This document shows positions 11,201 through 21,192 of a stretch of DNA of 64,000 bases, one piece after another. The DNA is taken from NCBI GenBank assembly GCA_003194525.1, contig NBIV01000143.1:62001-126000 (forward strand), in the 5' to 3' direction. This DNA comes from Gracilariopsis chorda. Lineage: Eukaryota > Rhodophyta > Florideophyceae > Gracilariales > Gracilariaceae. The first letter of the stretch is position 1, and each line of letters begins with the position of its first letter. The notes beneath the pieces were generated by a model. It saw only the letters and a list, made by a program, of their open reading frames with translations. It searched no databases and was not told the origin of the DNA. Made by a program: the position numbers and the translations under genes.

Positions 11201-11689
11201 CGACACCGCCGCGATGTATCATTCGATCCGGGATCCCTCGTCCTTCTACGCGCCGAAACCCTCTCGCTCACTCGCCGCGCAACGCTCCCGAAGAAGTGGC
11301 AACCGCGCTACATCGGTCCGTTCCGTATTCGCGAGCGTCTGGGACCGGTGACCTATCGCATTGAACTACCGCCGACTATGCGCCGCGCGCACAACGTCTT
11401 TCACGTCGCAAAGCTCCGCGTTTTCCATGATGACAACAAGGGCCCGTTGGACATCGTGATCAACAACGACGGCTCTGTCGAACAAGAAGTCGAGAAGATC
11501 GTCGCCCGAAAACGCTTTAACCGCCGTGTATACTACCTCGTTCAGTTTGTTGGCGAGACCCAGGACGATGCTGCATGGCTACCGCGTACCGCGCTTCGCA
11601 ATTGCTCCGACGCACTTCGCGCTTTCGCTACTATACAGGCTTCGACGAAGACGTCTTCAGCCTTAGACGGGGCGAATGTGACGAAGTAG
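8273..11689 (+). CDS. pol: Gypsy-1 Pol polyprotein (PR-RT-RNaseH-IN-chromodomain)
   Basis: A 1138-codon open frame. It holds an aspartic protease with LDPGASHAF (residues about 16-24, Pro in the position normally Ser/Thr), then reverse transcriptase (VFFVKKKSGQLRMVCDYR near 252; active site YIDD at 364-367) and RNase H (TDAS near 513, NTDHG near 573). Next come an integrase His-His-Cys-Cys zinc module (about 709-747), the integrase core with D in NFDFL (776), D in SDRDP (839) and E in DGQSENL (872), the GPF module (RYIGPFRI, about 1012) and a C-terminal chromodomain (EVEKIVARKRF to AAWLPRTAL). The Met at 8273 may not be the true start. The frame is open upstream to the gag stop, so Pol is probably made as a Gag-Pol product by -1 frameshifting. 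The last four codons and the stop lie inside the 3' LTR. All catalytic residues except the altered protease motif are present. Confidence 0.95.
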   Translation: MMYNGSLNGHPVAFHLDPGASHAFISPDTARLCNLFLKPSDYSLTELGSDTTVPVHSQAHTTIALHDALAPVTVYVIDMKDKDNGLPLVTVGRQWLRQVRPYVEWSSYSLTIKRADGSLMKVLRRSQSTSTKPFDKPTVPTITYKRMRRIVKKHSCELYALRLPPSTSVECHTELASIVDEFDDVFKEELPYELPPQREQDFEINLRPGEPPPVRPVIRLSAQELTLLRNTLDELLRKGLIRPSSSPFGAPVFFVKKKSGQLRMVCDYRALNRITVPDAMPLPLIDEALDQVAGATIFSQIDLVGAYHQMRIKDEDCHKTAIRTRFGSFEWRVLCFGLCNAPGAFSRFISTALRHLNKQCLVLYIDDILVYSHSIEEHKQHLHQVLSALRKHQLYAKLSKCAFGVTEVDFLGFKVSDKGVSTQERLVTSVRDWPIPRTLKHIQQFIGLANFYRRFVKGYAAIVQPLTDLLRSHHFEWTPLLQSAFDAIKLALTSVPVLAHPDPDKPFVLATDASKHAVGATLSQDGHPIAYLSHILSPAETNLDTGDQELLAVMIALRVWGPYLRGCSFILNTDHGPIRYLQSKAKLTGRQCRWLDEIQEHTFDVHHLPGKRNVVPDALSRRPDHTPYLRSLKIHLPDLHPRVRALYATDPLACHVLASLTPHTYTPQTARRRPPPNLTVHNDLIYWTGTGSLRLYIPLGAVRDELTRYFHGVGHTGADKTYFSAARTVYWPHMYRDILRFVRTCRECQSNKAVCKPPQGLLQPLPIPNRCWEVVNFDFLTELPVSSNGFDAILVIVDKLSKQSICIPTRKTATAQDTALLFDLHLFSKHGVPHTLVSDRDPKVKSRFWKTLTQLLNVCNNTSTANHPETDGQSENLIRTLSAMLRSSIQSAPADWHTILPTLEFEYNSSRHSSTRLLPFEVALGYNPHTPITRALEHCTKRSQSAADYVEKRQAMVALAREHLAKARSDQKHYADRHRRDVSFDPGSLVLLRAETLSLTRRATLPKKWQPRYIGPFRIRERLGPVTYRIELPPTMRRAHNVFHVAKLRVFHDDNKGPLDIVINNDGSVEQEVEKIVARKRFNRRVYYLVQFVGETQDDAAWLPRTALRNCSDALRAFATIQASTKTSSALDGANVTK

Positions 11690-11943
11690 TAGGTACTATA
11701 AGCTAGAGTAGCACTTTAGCGTCACTACACTACCTTCGCGTGACACTACAAGCTAGAACACGCCACGTAGCTCATCACTTTTGCTACAAGCCCTCATCAA
11801 GGAGCAATATAAAAAGAGGCACAGGCTGGACAGCTCCTCCTCAGAGCTCCCGAGCCAGTCAAAAAACCTTGACAACCAATTGATTATCTCATCCTCTCCG
11901 TTCTACACGGATATATATCTCTGTATTACACGACTGTATTACA
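11677..11943 (+). repeat. Gypsy-1 3' LTR
   Basis: 267 bp, starting tgtgacgaag and ending gtattaca, preceded by a purine-rich tract (gacggggcgaa) as expected for second-strand priming and followed by CAAAG. It differs from the 5' LTR at 8 sites, all transitions. Confidence 0.95.
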
Positions 11944-11948
11944 CAAAG

Positions 11949-12638
11949 AATGAATTTAAGTTCAGGAAATGGGATTAAAAAGCTCTTAGACCGTACCGGC
12001 TGCGCTCTAACTCGTTTCCATGCCTTTTACCTCCGTTAGACCTCGAACCTTTCCATTGACTCCGTTTGTACAAAATGATTCCGTGCGTGGTGCAAACTCC
12101 GCTAAAACAGAAGTTGTTTCTTCCTTAGACTATCTTTTTCTTGGTTACGCAAAATCCAGAACTTCCAGCTACTACCTCTCTCCAAATCGAACAAGAACAG
12201 CAGTACGCTCCATCGTGTGGAGACAGTCTGATTTCATAAAGACCTACGGACAGCGTGGAGTCGAAAGCTTATCCTTCCCACGCACACGCTGGTTTCCAAG
12301 ATCCCTCACTGAATATGTTTGTGGTGAAGATGAGCACACACGCATTCTATTCAGTTTCTCGATGCTCTCTGATCGGCAGGGATCGTAAGGGGTGACTTCG
12401 CGACAATTCGAGCCGATCATTTGGGTCTGCCAGACAAGACGGCATCTGATCATTCTATTTGGACTATCCGAATGCCTGCCGAAGTCCAGCATCTGTTTCT
12501 TAAGAAAGTCTTCCATCTGCTTCTCCATACTATGCGACAATCTATATAGAGTGCCGACATTCCCAAATTTCGAGTTCATTGTTCTCCAAGTCAGTATTCT
12601 CAAATACTACTTCGCCTCAGTGATTCTGGAATGCTGCA
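11949..12638. other. Spacer, possibly the start of the DIRS-like element
   Basis: A 122-codon open frame (12020-12388, +) begins MPFTSVRPRTFPLTPF and is rich in Ser, Thr and Arg. Its position just upstream of the DIRS-like reverse transcriptase would suit an N-terminal or Gag-like region, but I recognise no domain. Other short frames here are not convincing. Confidence 0.3.
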
Positions 12639-13252
12639 GTGGTTCCTTGTAAACGGAGAGACGAATTCATATATAGGGCTTGCCGACCACCTCACTATGA
12701 CATAGTTTTTTGTTGTGAAAGACGAGCAAAAAACCAGCTGATCAGCAGGCCGCGGATGCAAAATATTTGCATGCCAGATTCACCCTCCGTGTTACTGCCA
12801 AATCCTGGTCATTTTTCTGCTGTATGCGTCTCTGACACGACATTTCCGTACACAGCTGCTTTCTTAACATCTCAAATATGTTCCACAACATCCCTCTTCT
12901 TTCCAACCTAGCGGCCTTGGTCCCATTGGCGGCATAGATCGCATTTGGAGATCTTTCGGGAAAACTTCAACCACAAATTGAACTTTTTGGGCTTTAGACC
13001 CCGGTAAGCTCGAAAACTGCGACCGTGCCAACGCAAACTACCAATGTGGTTCAGTGTCTATTGCACACACCTTTGTGGAATCATGCTACCCTGGAGAGGC
13101 GTTTTTCAGCACAATTCACGTATTCCAGGAATTACAGCTACGTTCCCGGCTCCAGTTCGTTTGCACAAAAAAACGGGACAGTGATGCTAACAGTTCATTC
13201 TACCTTGGTACTACCCATTATTGATGATTTGAAGCTTGCATTTGCTGGCTAG
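12639..13252 (+). pseudogene. DIRS-like reverse transcriptase, degenerate
   Basis: A reading segment at 12639-12911 contains FCCERRAKNQLISRPRMQN. This corresponds to the 'F.V.K..gk.RLI.D.R..N' fingers motif of DIRS-type RTs, and is followed by spaced Pro and Leu residues as in those proteins. In another frame, 13190-13252 reads LVLPIIDDLKLAFAG, an I-I-D-D version of the catalytic YxDD. Several stops intervene. Assignment rests on motif spacing and on the RNase H and recombinase that follow; no similarity search was possible. Confidence 0.5.
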
Positions 13253-13829
13253 AGAGAGCAAGATACGATAAAGTTCCAGAATACCGTTGAGCCTGTGCTT
13301 CGACGCAATCAGTTACCCGTCAAACGCTCGAAGTCATAACCTGTTGGTGAGCTCGAGGAAAATTAGTTAACCTTCTTGGGATGTAATTGGTCCCTACAGA
13401 GCAATAATTTGCGACCGAGACTAAAAAAGCTTAACGCTGCGCTCAAAAGCGTATTAGAGCTCATCAAGACACTCTTAGAAGAATCCAAGGTTCGTTCATC
13501 TGTTCGTCGAATAATTTGGATCGCGTTAGGATGCAGACCTCTGCTCTCCATACTCTATCGTACCTTTCAATTCCTCGACCACCCTTCGAATACCAACACC
13601 TTGAAGTCACAAATTTTCGAGATCTAACCCTGTTGTCAAGACTGCTTCCGTTTTCATGCATTCGTTTGAATTGAGCATACTGGAATTATGTGATCGCTAT
13701 CGGTGTCTCCCCAGACGCCGGAGCAGTTGTGTATACTGAAGCCAACGCTTTGTAAATTTCGAAACCCACTACTGTCGCTTTCAAAGGCGTTTTAAGAAAC
13801 ACGGATTCAGTCAAAAAGGTTTCGTTCTT

Positions 13830-14144
13830 TGTTATCACTCACCGCTGGAAAACAGCGTTTGTAGAAAAATGGCAAAGGAAGGAGCACATTAATGTTCTTG
13901 AGGCGCATAGTGTTCTTGACTTGGAATGGGCAGCTTTTTTTAATATATCAGGTCTCCGGGTCCTGATACTTTCGGATTCATTGGTTACTATCGGTGCCTT
14001 TAGAAACGGGCGTTCTCCATCTCCAAGCATGTGTCTCCCTTGTAGACGATACACAGCGGTTTGCCTCGCTCATGATCTTGAACCCGTGTTCGTCCACGTT
14101 ACTATCAACGTAAACCCCGCCAACGGCCCTTCTCGACCATTTTA
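13830..14144 (+). pseudogene. DIRS-type RNase H domain
   Basis: A continuous frame reads HRWKTAFVEKWQRKEHINVLEA, then LRVLILSDSLVTIGAFRNG, RSPSPSM, and ends with HVTINVNPANGPSR before TAA at 14142-14144. The order 'hINvlEa', 's-D-S', 'N-P-A-(D)-G-P-S-R' is characteristic of the RNase H that follows the RT in DIRS-type elements. Asn replaces the final catalytic Asp (NPAN instead of NPAD), so activity is unlikely. No start codon belongs to it; it is part of a longer decayed polyprotein. Confidence 0.6.
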
Positions 14145-14619
14145 AAATGCGGGAAGCCCAGATTAGCCTACTGCTCACATCTAGGCTGGATCGCACGGAC
14201 ATCAAACCAGCCAATATGAGCCCTGCCGCTAACTCACGACTCAGTCCGCTTCATATTGCTTTCGAACGACAGTGCAAAAGTTCACTTACCAGGAGCTCTG
14301 AATGTGAGGAGAAAAGCCTGAAACATCGAGAAAACCACAGCAGATAATTTCGACACTGTGATAGAAACCGCAGTTTCAAACTTCCAACGGAGAACTTCTT
14401 CGAGCGATATCCAATTATTGCTGCTATATTATCTCCGAATATCCGAGCGCTGTACCAAAAGACGTACAATGACTTCAAAAATTCCCTCCGACTCGTACCT
14501 TGCTCGCCAAACGAGCTTGGTGAGTGCTTTTTCGGTTATTTGCACGAATCATGCAATGAAAATCATTCAGCGAATCAACGTCAGAATGTTGTCTATGCTT
14601 TAGCTTTCCTATTTTAGCA

Positions 14620-15357
14620 ATGCCTTCATCTCAGGTTCAATTAAAGTTATGTCGAAGAGCATTGACTGGTTTGAATACGTTGAAATCCCCTTTGTCAGCT
14701 TTGCCTCTTACCAGACGATTCATGATCGCCTTCGCGGAATATTTTATCTCACAGAAATGTACGAACGCCGCAGTTGCGAGTTTTGTCCAATGGTCTACTT
14801 TAATGACAGCCTCAGAACTTCTTGCACTACGTAGATGCGATGTTGTTCTACCTCAAGACGTACGCATTTTTCATGCCCGGAGTCATGTTTTCGGGATAAA
14901 TATGGGGTAATCGAAGACTGGTCCAATGCATTTCAAACTCATTTGAGAAGAGATTGTGATCTCTTTACTACAAAGTTATCTCGAAAACATTTCCGGTTAT
15001 GCCACGTCACTTCTACTTAATGTAACGTGCGAGAAGTATAACTGCCTTTTCAAACAAGTCGCTAATCACTTCGGGCTAGAGTTTAATCGATTTACGACGC
15101 ACTCGGCGAAAATTGGAGGAGCTCTAACAGACTATCTTGCCGGTCACTCTGCGAAAAACATTGCACTAACTGGCAGTTTGAAATCATTTTCGTTGCTACA
15201 ACGATATCTAACGAGTGGTCATTCAGCTGTCGCACGAACGCAAATTTCACCAGAGACGCAATACCGAGTTGCTCAGTACCCAGAGCGTTTTGAAGGGCTT
15301 CTGCGCCGGTGCCTTCAACTAAAGAACAGCGTAAGTTCCAGAACCTTCTTCGAGTAA
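14620..15357 (+). pseudogene. Tyrosine recombinase of DIRS-like element (plus copy)
   Basis: Two overlapping frames (14620-14910 and 14956-15357) make up a tyrosine recombinase. The first gives the core-binding part and LMTASELLALRRCDV, where the first catalytic Arg is normally found but seems absent. The second gives NRFTTHSAKIGGALTDYL (the H-x-x-R motif with Lys for Arg) and GSLKSFSLLQRYL, containing the presumed nucleophilic Tyr but Leu where Trp or His is usual. The enzyme would join and cut DNA through a Tyr-DNA bond. This copy is frameshifted and lacks key residues, so it is dead. Confidence 0.65.
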
Positions 15358-15434
15358 ACAACTCTGCGTTTTGGATATGGTAAGCCAAGACAGACACTTG
15401 CACAGCTGCGATTCGGAGTCGCAGCAATACCCTC

Positions 15435-16646
15435 TCACGATGATTGGGTCTTCTTCCCACAGAAGCAAAAGAACGTTTCCTGGCTTGCATCCAGGATGTC
15501 CAACACTGTGTAAACACCTTGGTTCTTCCGAAACAAGGACGTTCTGGCGGCATACAGAGCGGAATAATCGCGCATTTTAGAGTCGATGCGCTCAGATATA
15601 TTTTTTGGAGTCGAGGTGGATGCTCTCTCGAACCACGTCTTTACCATGGCAGGTGTAGCATCTTCAAATTTAGAAGCGTCCTCGATCTCCCCAATCATGC
15701 AGAGATCAAAGATGACTGGTCGACCGCGCTCAGCAATGGTGGTTTAATAACAGGAACCACACCGTAATTTGAAGCGGCCATAACTCTGAGATTCTCCAAA
15801 AGGGCTGAAAACACCCATTACTCTTTCGAGAGTCAAAGAGCTTTGTTGATGGATGTAAGCTACTCGTTTGCTATACTTTGTCTTGCTTTCTTTCTCTGAT
15901 ACTTTTTTCACGAACCATTCTTGTCGTAATAAGCTCTGGACTCCAAACTACATCAGTCAGCATCTAGATCGAAGTTGCTCAGTTCCAAGGACGTTTTCTG
16001 TCGGAGTATCGGGGGTGTCAAAGCGTTTTACTGGATTGAAGGTGCGGGCAGATATTCTTGTAGTTCGCATCTGCTCAAATTTTGCTGTTTCATCATAGCT
16101 ATCTTCAGAAGATGATAGGCCAGTATCCGAACAAGAAGTAGCATCACGTGCAGTCTTCTCCTTAGGCACATCTTGAGAAACTTGAAGGGAACTAATTTCT
16201 TCCTGAAGTGCCAGTTCCTCTCTTGTCAACAGCGCAGTAGAATTTGGTTCGATATCCATGAATTCTTGCGCTCCGTGTTTCGGCTCTGATTCCGGGCTAC
16301 TTTGTTCACTGCTGTTCCGCGCCAAAGTTCGAAATTAAGAGCGAATCTCTCGCAGCGACGGTGTAGCAGCATCACTAGAGAACTAAAAATCGGGTTCGTA
16401 AGGAAGAAGGAATTGAGGCGGTACCTGCAACGATACGTTTGAAAATTTGCGACAGGTTTCCTGCGTACCGGGAGGGACGATGGAGCTGCGAACATACTTT
16501 TCACAGCTCACCAAACAGCGCGACATCGCCCCTTTGACTGGGATTTGTTTGGAGACTGGGGTTCCTAAACTGGTCGCGAGACAAAGAAATCGGACATGAA
16601 GGGCTGCATTCTGTTCAATATGGTTAGCTATTCGGGTGCGACGCAT
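15435..16646 (-). pseudogene. Unknown reading segments, possibly Gag-like
   Basis: Three minus-strand segments could be one broken protein: 16646-16383 (begins MRRTRIANHIEQNAALHVRF), 16325-15957 (an acidic, Ser/Glu-rich stretch with EELALQEEISSLQ) and 15698-15435 (contains SKMRDYSALYAARTSLF and GVYTVLDILDAS). I recognise no domain. Their place between two tyrosine recombinases suggests the structural ORF of a DIRS-like element on the minus strand, but that is inference from position and from the low-complexity acidic centre. Confidence 0.3.
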
Positions 16647-17089
16647 GATGCGACAGAAGCTGCAGTGTTCAGGACAAGAAGGGAGGTCGGAAAAGTAGTG
16701 ATGGTGCAGAAGGATCAGTTGTGCGAAAGGGGTATGAATGTTTGTTGCGTTGAAGGGAGTGATATGACGCTATCTCTTGACCAGAGTAAAACAGCTTTGA
16801 ATCCGCACCCTCTGACTACAGGGCATGCATTTACTACCCAACTGGTGTATAGCTATTGCGCACTTCGTTCCGTGCACTTTTTTTGTAGATTTAGTAGCAC
16901 TAGTACAAATCCTCTAAACGCCGTAGCCAAAAATACATTATTACGCCATCGTCCGACGCCAGAACTGTAAAGAGCATTAGCATCATCAGAACCAAATCTT
17001 TGTAGTTTATGTTTCGGGAATGCTGCGAATGCGCAGCAGTGTCTTTCAAAAACGGTGCCATTCTCACAAAGGCATGCAACCCAATTGTA

Positions 17090-17700
17090 CTATGTGAGAA
17101 GATTTGACGGCACCTGCGCAAGCAGTAGCTTGTTGCGCTCAAGCGACGGTAGCTCGCCATCTGTCCCACCCATATGCGTGCAATTAACAGCTCGTCTGGT
17201 TCTGTTGTTTTGCGTTCTTAATAAAAGTGTTCCGGACGAAAATATGGCATTGTACCAATAGGGAAAGGACTCGGTTAGAGTAGTTTCCAATGCGGGGGCG
17301 GAGAAGTCTTTAGTTTGAATTTGGAGTAGTCCAGCTCTTCTGTTTTTCAAATACCTTTGAAGAGAGGTAAACGATTTCCATCTCCCATTTATTGCGATAG
17401 TTTCGCATAATGCACCTTTCATATAATCTGAAAACGCTCCTCCAATGCGCACGGAATGCGTTGAAAATCTGGTGGATTCAAGCCCGAAGAAGGTCGCCGC
17501 TTCCTTCAAGAAAAGAAAAGTCGCTTGAGCAATTGTCAAGGACCAGGAAAAGGAAACTTGGAAACAGACGGCAGAGGTTGATGACGATAGAGGATTTACG
17601 AAGCTCGATTTTAACTCGTGACTCGATGAAGATTTCGTACACCACGAACAATTGTACACCTATACGGAATTCTGTTGTCGACACGAAGTCATATTTCGTC
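17090..17700 (-). pseudogene. Tyrosine recombinase of DIRS-like element (minus copy)
   Basis: A 189-codon minus frame ending at 17090 contains RFSTHSVRIGGAFSDYM and INGRWKSFTSLQRYLKN. These are the H-x-x-R, Trp and Tyr motifs of the C-terminal catalytic half of tyrosine recombinases. It is clearly homologous to the plus copy at 14956-15357 (both have 'THS..IGGA..DY' and 'KSF..LQRYL') but keeps the catalytic Arg and Trp. The N-terminal half is missing or unrecognisable upstream (17700-17760), so it is treated as a fragment. Confidence 0.6.
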
Positions 17701-17760
17701 TACTCGGCGCCCGGTACGAAATCAAAAAAAACTAGCTGTGAGAGATGGCCACCCAAGTAG

Positions 17761-20700
17761 CCAAAAAACATATAGAGTATCCCGCCAAAACGCAGAGACG
17801 AACTGACCCATAACATAGCTTTGCCACCGCTGAGGCCATCTACACCAACAAACGCGCACAAAACCTTTCCCAAAGATGGGTAGTTCTCCCATTCCCCCCG
17901 CTACGCCTACTCAGAACGACGTGGTGAACAAAGACTCGCAACCCCCGTAGGGTTCGTGCAGGAAGGAAAACGGTTTCCCGCCCCTTGTAGTAACCGTTGC
18001 ATTTGTGAGGCTTTTTTGAAGTACTCATAATTGTGGATAGATTGGCGAGTTTCGTATGCACTGGATGAGGTTCGTGTAATTTAATTTCGTGACAAATCTG
18101 CTGCAGCCACAAGTGGATGTCACACGAAAAACCAATTTCTTCGTAAACTCTCTGATGGAGGTGGACCCAGTTCGTGAACCACTCTAATTCCAGTTCAGTT
18201 TCTTTTTGTCCTTGGAACTGTTGAGACGGGCACCAAACGCCTTGACTATCGACTTGTTGAATTAGAATGTGTCAATTGTCATTACACGCGATATGAATTT
18301 GCGTCCCTAGCCGTTCTCCGAATCAAAACTGCAACCCATTCACTGCCACTGATAACTGATATGCAACATGTTTCCGTTTGACTGCACCCATGCCGTGTTG
18401 GCTAGTTTGCCACGTCATGCTCACGATTTCGGCTCCAATAAACCCCCATCTTCGATTCAACCAGTAAACCCGCCCTCTGCAGGACATATCACACTTATAT
18501 TTCCCAGAGGGCAAATGCTGGATCACTACTACGGTGACAAGTTGAAAAGTAAAATTATTCTTTTGTGTACACGTTTGAAGTAATAAACGCAAACAAGAGA
18601 CCCCATGGCACAGTACAGCGACGGCAGATGGGTGTTCTGATATGCGTTGCTGTTGCTGCACTTCTTTCGAAGTATGTAAGGACAGTATTTCGTGGGATCG
18701 CACCTCTATCGCAATTGATAGCAAGACGAAAGCTTAGTGTCATTGTTCAATGCCTGACCTGGCCCACGTTGCTCAAAAAAGTTCAAGTTCTCAACTTCGC
18801 TGCTCAGGACAACTTTCCGGCACTTTGCGAGATATATCTAGACTCCATACATGCTCCTGGCTCGCGCACACAGCAAAGACCATACGGTGTGGGTTAATGT
18901 TATGATATCGTGCTTTTAAAGAACGGGATGTGTGTGTTTGTGACGTACACAGGCTTCTAAGAAGGAAATAGAAATGGAGAGGGTCGGGGATCAGCTCTGG
19001 TAAATGGCGCTCGTTCGTTCGGGATCACACACATGATTTCGGAGTACACGCACGACGCACTCGACGTCCCTATTACCTCTTATTTCAGAGGTAAGAACCC
19101 CCGTAGCAATCATCGCACAGGAGGTACAGTACCTTTCGGTGTTGTTTCAGCAGTGGTGATCCCAGACTATTCGCCAGCAAAGCCGAAGTCTTGCCTAAGC
19201 GACGGATTGCTTTCATATTTTCTCTCTCTTCGCTTCATGCCTTCTGTACAAATATTTTAGGTATATCGCTAAACTCTGCGTCAAATATCTGCTTTGCAGC
19301 AATCGCAGCTGGCGTCAGAATTGTGAACAGGCCGAGTAGGTTTTTGTGCTAGGTCCTAATTGGATAGGTGCGTTCCTATCGTTACTGCAGTACACTAAAG
19401 CCATCACTCGCTGAATTTGTAGTTGAATATGCGGTGCTGAGGTCTATGCCTTTAGAGCATCTGTTTCATTCTTCGCTGGGAATTACCACCCTGGGTGCTC
19501 CGAGGTGGCTTTCAATAGTGCTCAACTGTAGTCACCAGTTGTGCGCTTTCGTAGGCTATACGAACTAGTCATTCCATGCAGAACAAACGATGCGCAGCAC
19601 GTAGCAAACCATTCTGTGTACAAAACAAAGAGATCGAGTTAATCTATAATAGAAATATCGCACCAGACGAGTGAAGATAACTCAGCAGTAATTGTTATGC
19701 AAGAGACGTTGGCAGAACGTTGGCAGAACCTTCGTGGTCGTCCAGCGTTGCTCCTAAACATCTGCCCGATGGCACCAGTTTTACTGTCAAAATGGGCGCC
19801 TCCTGAAAGCACATAATCCCAAATACGCTATCTGCGCATTTGTGCTTTTGCGTTTGGTCGTGCCATCTGAAACACGCGGCGCTCGCACAGACCCCAAGCG
19901 CAAGCAAACTGCGATGTTCACCAGTGAAGTTAACTTCACTCTCATTCACATGTGCTCAGGATGGCTCCGACCACGTAAAGCGAATCGGACAGGGTGGTCG
20001 CATTGCCAAGGATGAGGGGCTGGAGTGCGCAGCGTCAAGCGGAAGCAGATTGAACCGAAAGCAATATGCGCTTCGGGGGAGTGCGCGGCCGTAAAAGTAC
20101 TTGCGACTGCTTTTCACGTACTTCCATGGGGCGACAACGTCGGACAGAATCACGATGTGTGCGTGTCAAAATAGCTGTCTTGTGTTTCAGGAGGCGCCCA
20201 GTGCTACAAAGATCGTCAGCGCCAATATCGGATGGGAACTGAGAGACTACAACACCGTGCCTTAGCGCAATTATCGGCTGAAAACGGGGAGTCATCTACG
20301 TGTCTACATCTATGTTCTATTACAGGCTCCCTTGCTCTGTCGACGGTGACGTGATTCGAGACAACATCGATACGATATCTGTTCTTTTTCCGAATATCGG
20401 AATCAAAGCACCGACATCGTATTTTTTCGAACTCAGTAAAAGCAAGACGGAGTACCATGTTTGTAACATTTGTCACATCGTCGTCTGGTAGTTGACTACA
20501 AAGTCTTACTGGGCCAGTGACGTGTTACGCCCTTTTCGCGCTCGTACAAGGAGCGACATAATCCACACTCGTTCGTCGACGTAAATCATACAAGCATGGC
20601 TCACCCCGCATTAGCGTGTTATTTGATCTCGTTGGAGCATCTGATGCATTTGGACTTGGACTTAGGGTACTGTGCTCTTATTCACCGATCCAAGGCGGTA

Positions 20701-21080
20701 GTACGCTTGAACGCCAAATCTATGAAACCAAAAGAGAAACCTGTTGAGCCAAAACCCTATCAATGCATTACAACAAATCTTTCCGATAACCAGAGTGTCG
20801 AACTACTTTTCATATCTCTAGGAATGTGCTTGGAATTTGCCGGCGATTTCTCATAGGTTTCGTGAACCTTTTTAACATGGCCGGACCTTCCTTGCGAGAT
20901 CACAAGTTTTCTCGTAGCTTCTATGACATGAACTCTTTTGGTTGTTGTTGCCCCGCTGGCTTCCGAAAAGCCTGTGGGAAGTTGACATTCACGACATTTT
21001 ACAAAAAGAAGGTGGCAAAGAGAAGCATTTCTCCAAACGCCTCACCAAACTGTACATTTCCAGCTATTAGAATTCACGAA
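17761..21080. other. Gene-free stretch of 3.3 kb
   Basis: No reading frame here looks like a known protein on either strand. Frames are short and carry no recognisable motif. A small tandem duplication of cgttggcagaa occurs near 19705-19730. No tRNA or other RNA gene was recognised. The right end is the promoter region of the VWA-domain gene. Confidence 0.5.
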
Positions 21081-21084
21081 TGCC

Positions 21085-21092
21085 TATATAAG
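21085..21092 (+). promoter_or_regulatory. TATA box of the VWA-domain gene
   Basis: TATATAAG lies 101 bp before the chosen ATG. It is followed about 30 bp downstream by a pyrimidine-rich tract (ccttcccgttctctccctcc, near 21116-21135), a plausible transcription start region. This is inference from spacing and motif. Confidence 0.55.
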
Positions 21093-21192
21093 TGAAAGAA
21101 ACTATCAGCATCATCCTTCCCGTTCTCTCCCTCCATCCCATCACACGTCATTCAAGAAGTCCCAAACAATTTGTTTGTGTCAAACAAGAGCC

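Larger units (their letters stand above)
6578..11943 (+). mobile_element. Gypsy-1: complete chromovirus-type Ty3/gypsy retrotransposon
   Basis: A 5366-bp LTR retrotransposon with 267-bp LTRs beginning TG and ending CA, flanked by the 5-bp target duplication CAAAG (6573-6577 and 11944-11948). Order: LTR, primer site, gag, pol (protease, RT, RNase H, integrase, chromodomain), LTR. The LTRs differ at 8 of 267 positions (about 97% identical), so insertion was fairly recent. Pol is open throughout, but gag has a one-base frameshift, so this copy is probably not autonomous. It is inserted immediately upstream of the Helitron remnant. Confidence 0.95.
12639..15357 (+). mobile_element. DIRS-like (tyrosine-recombinase) retrotransposon remnant
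   Basis: Reverse transcriptase, then RNase H, then a tyrosine recombinase follow each other on the plus strand, which is the order of DIRS-type elements. These integrate with a tyrosine recombinase instead of a DDE integrase. All three modules are broken by stops and frameshifts. No terminal or split direct repeats were found, so the outer borders are uncertain. Confidence 0.6.

Noticed and set aside
10459-11206. Minus-strand frames of 185 and 198 codons within gypsy-1
   Set aside because: They lie opposite the integrase coding sequence, which has full catalytic motifs; GC-rich coding DNA often leaves the reverse strand open.
15957-16325. Acidic minus-strand frame considered as a transcription factor
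   Set aside because: Low-complexity acidic sequence alone is not evidence; position between two recombinase remnants makes a retroelement ORF more likely.
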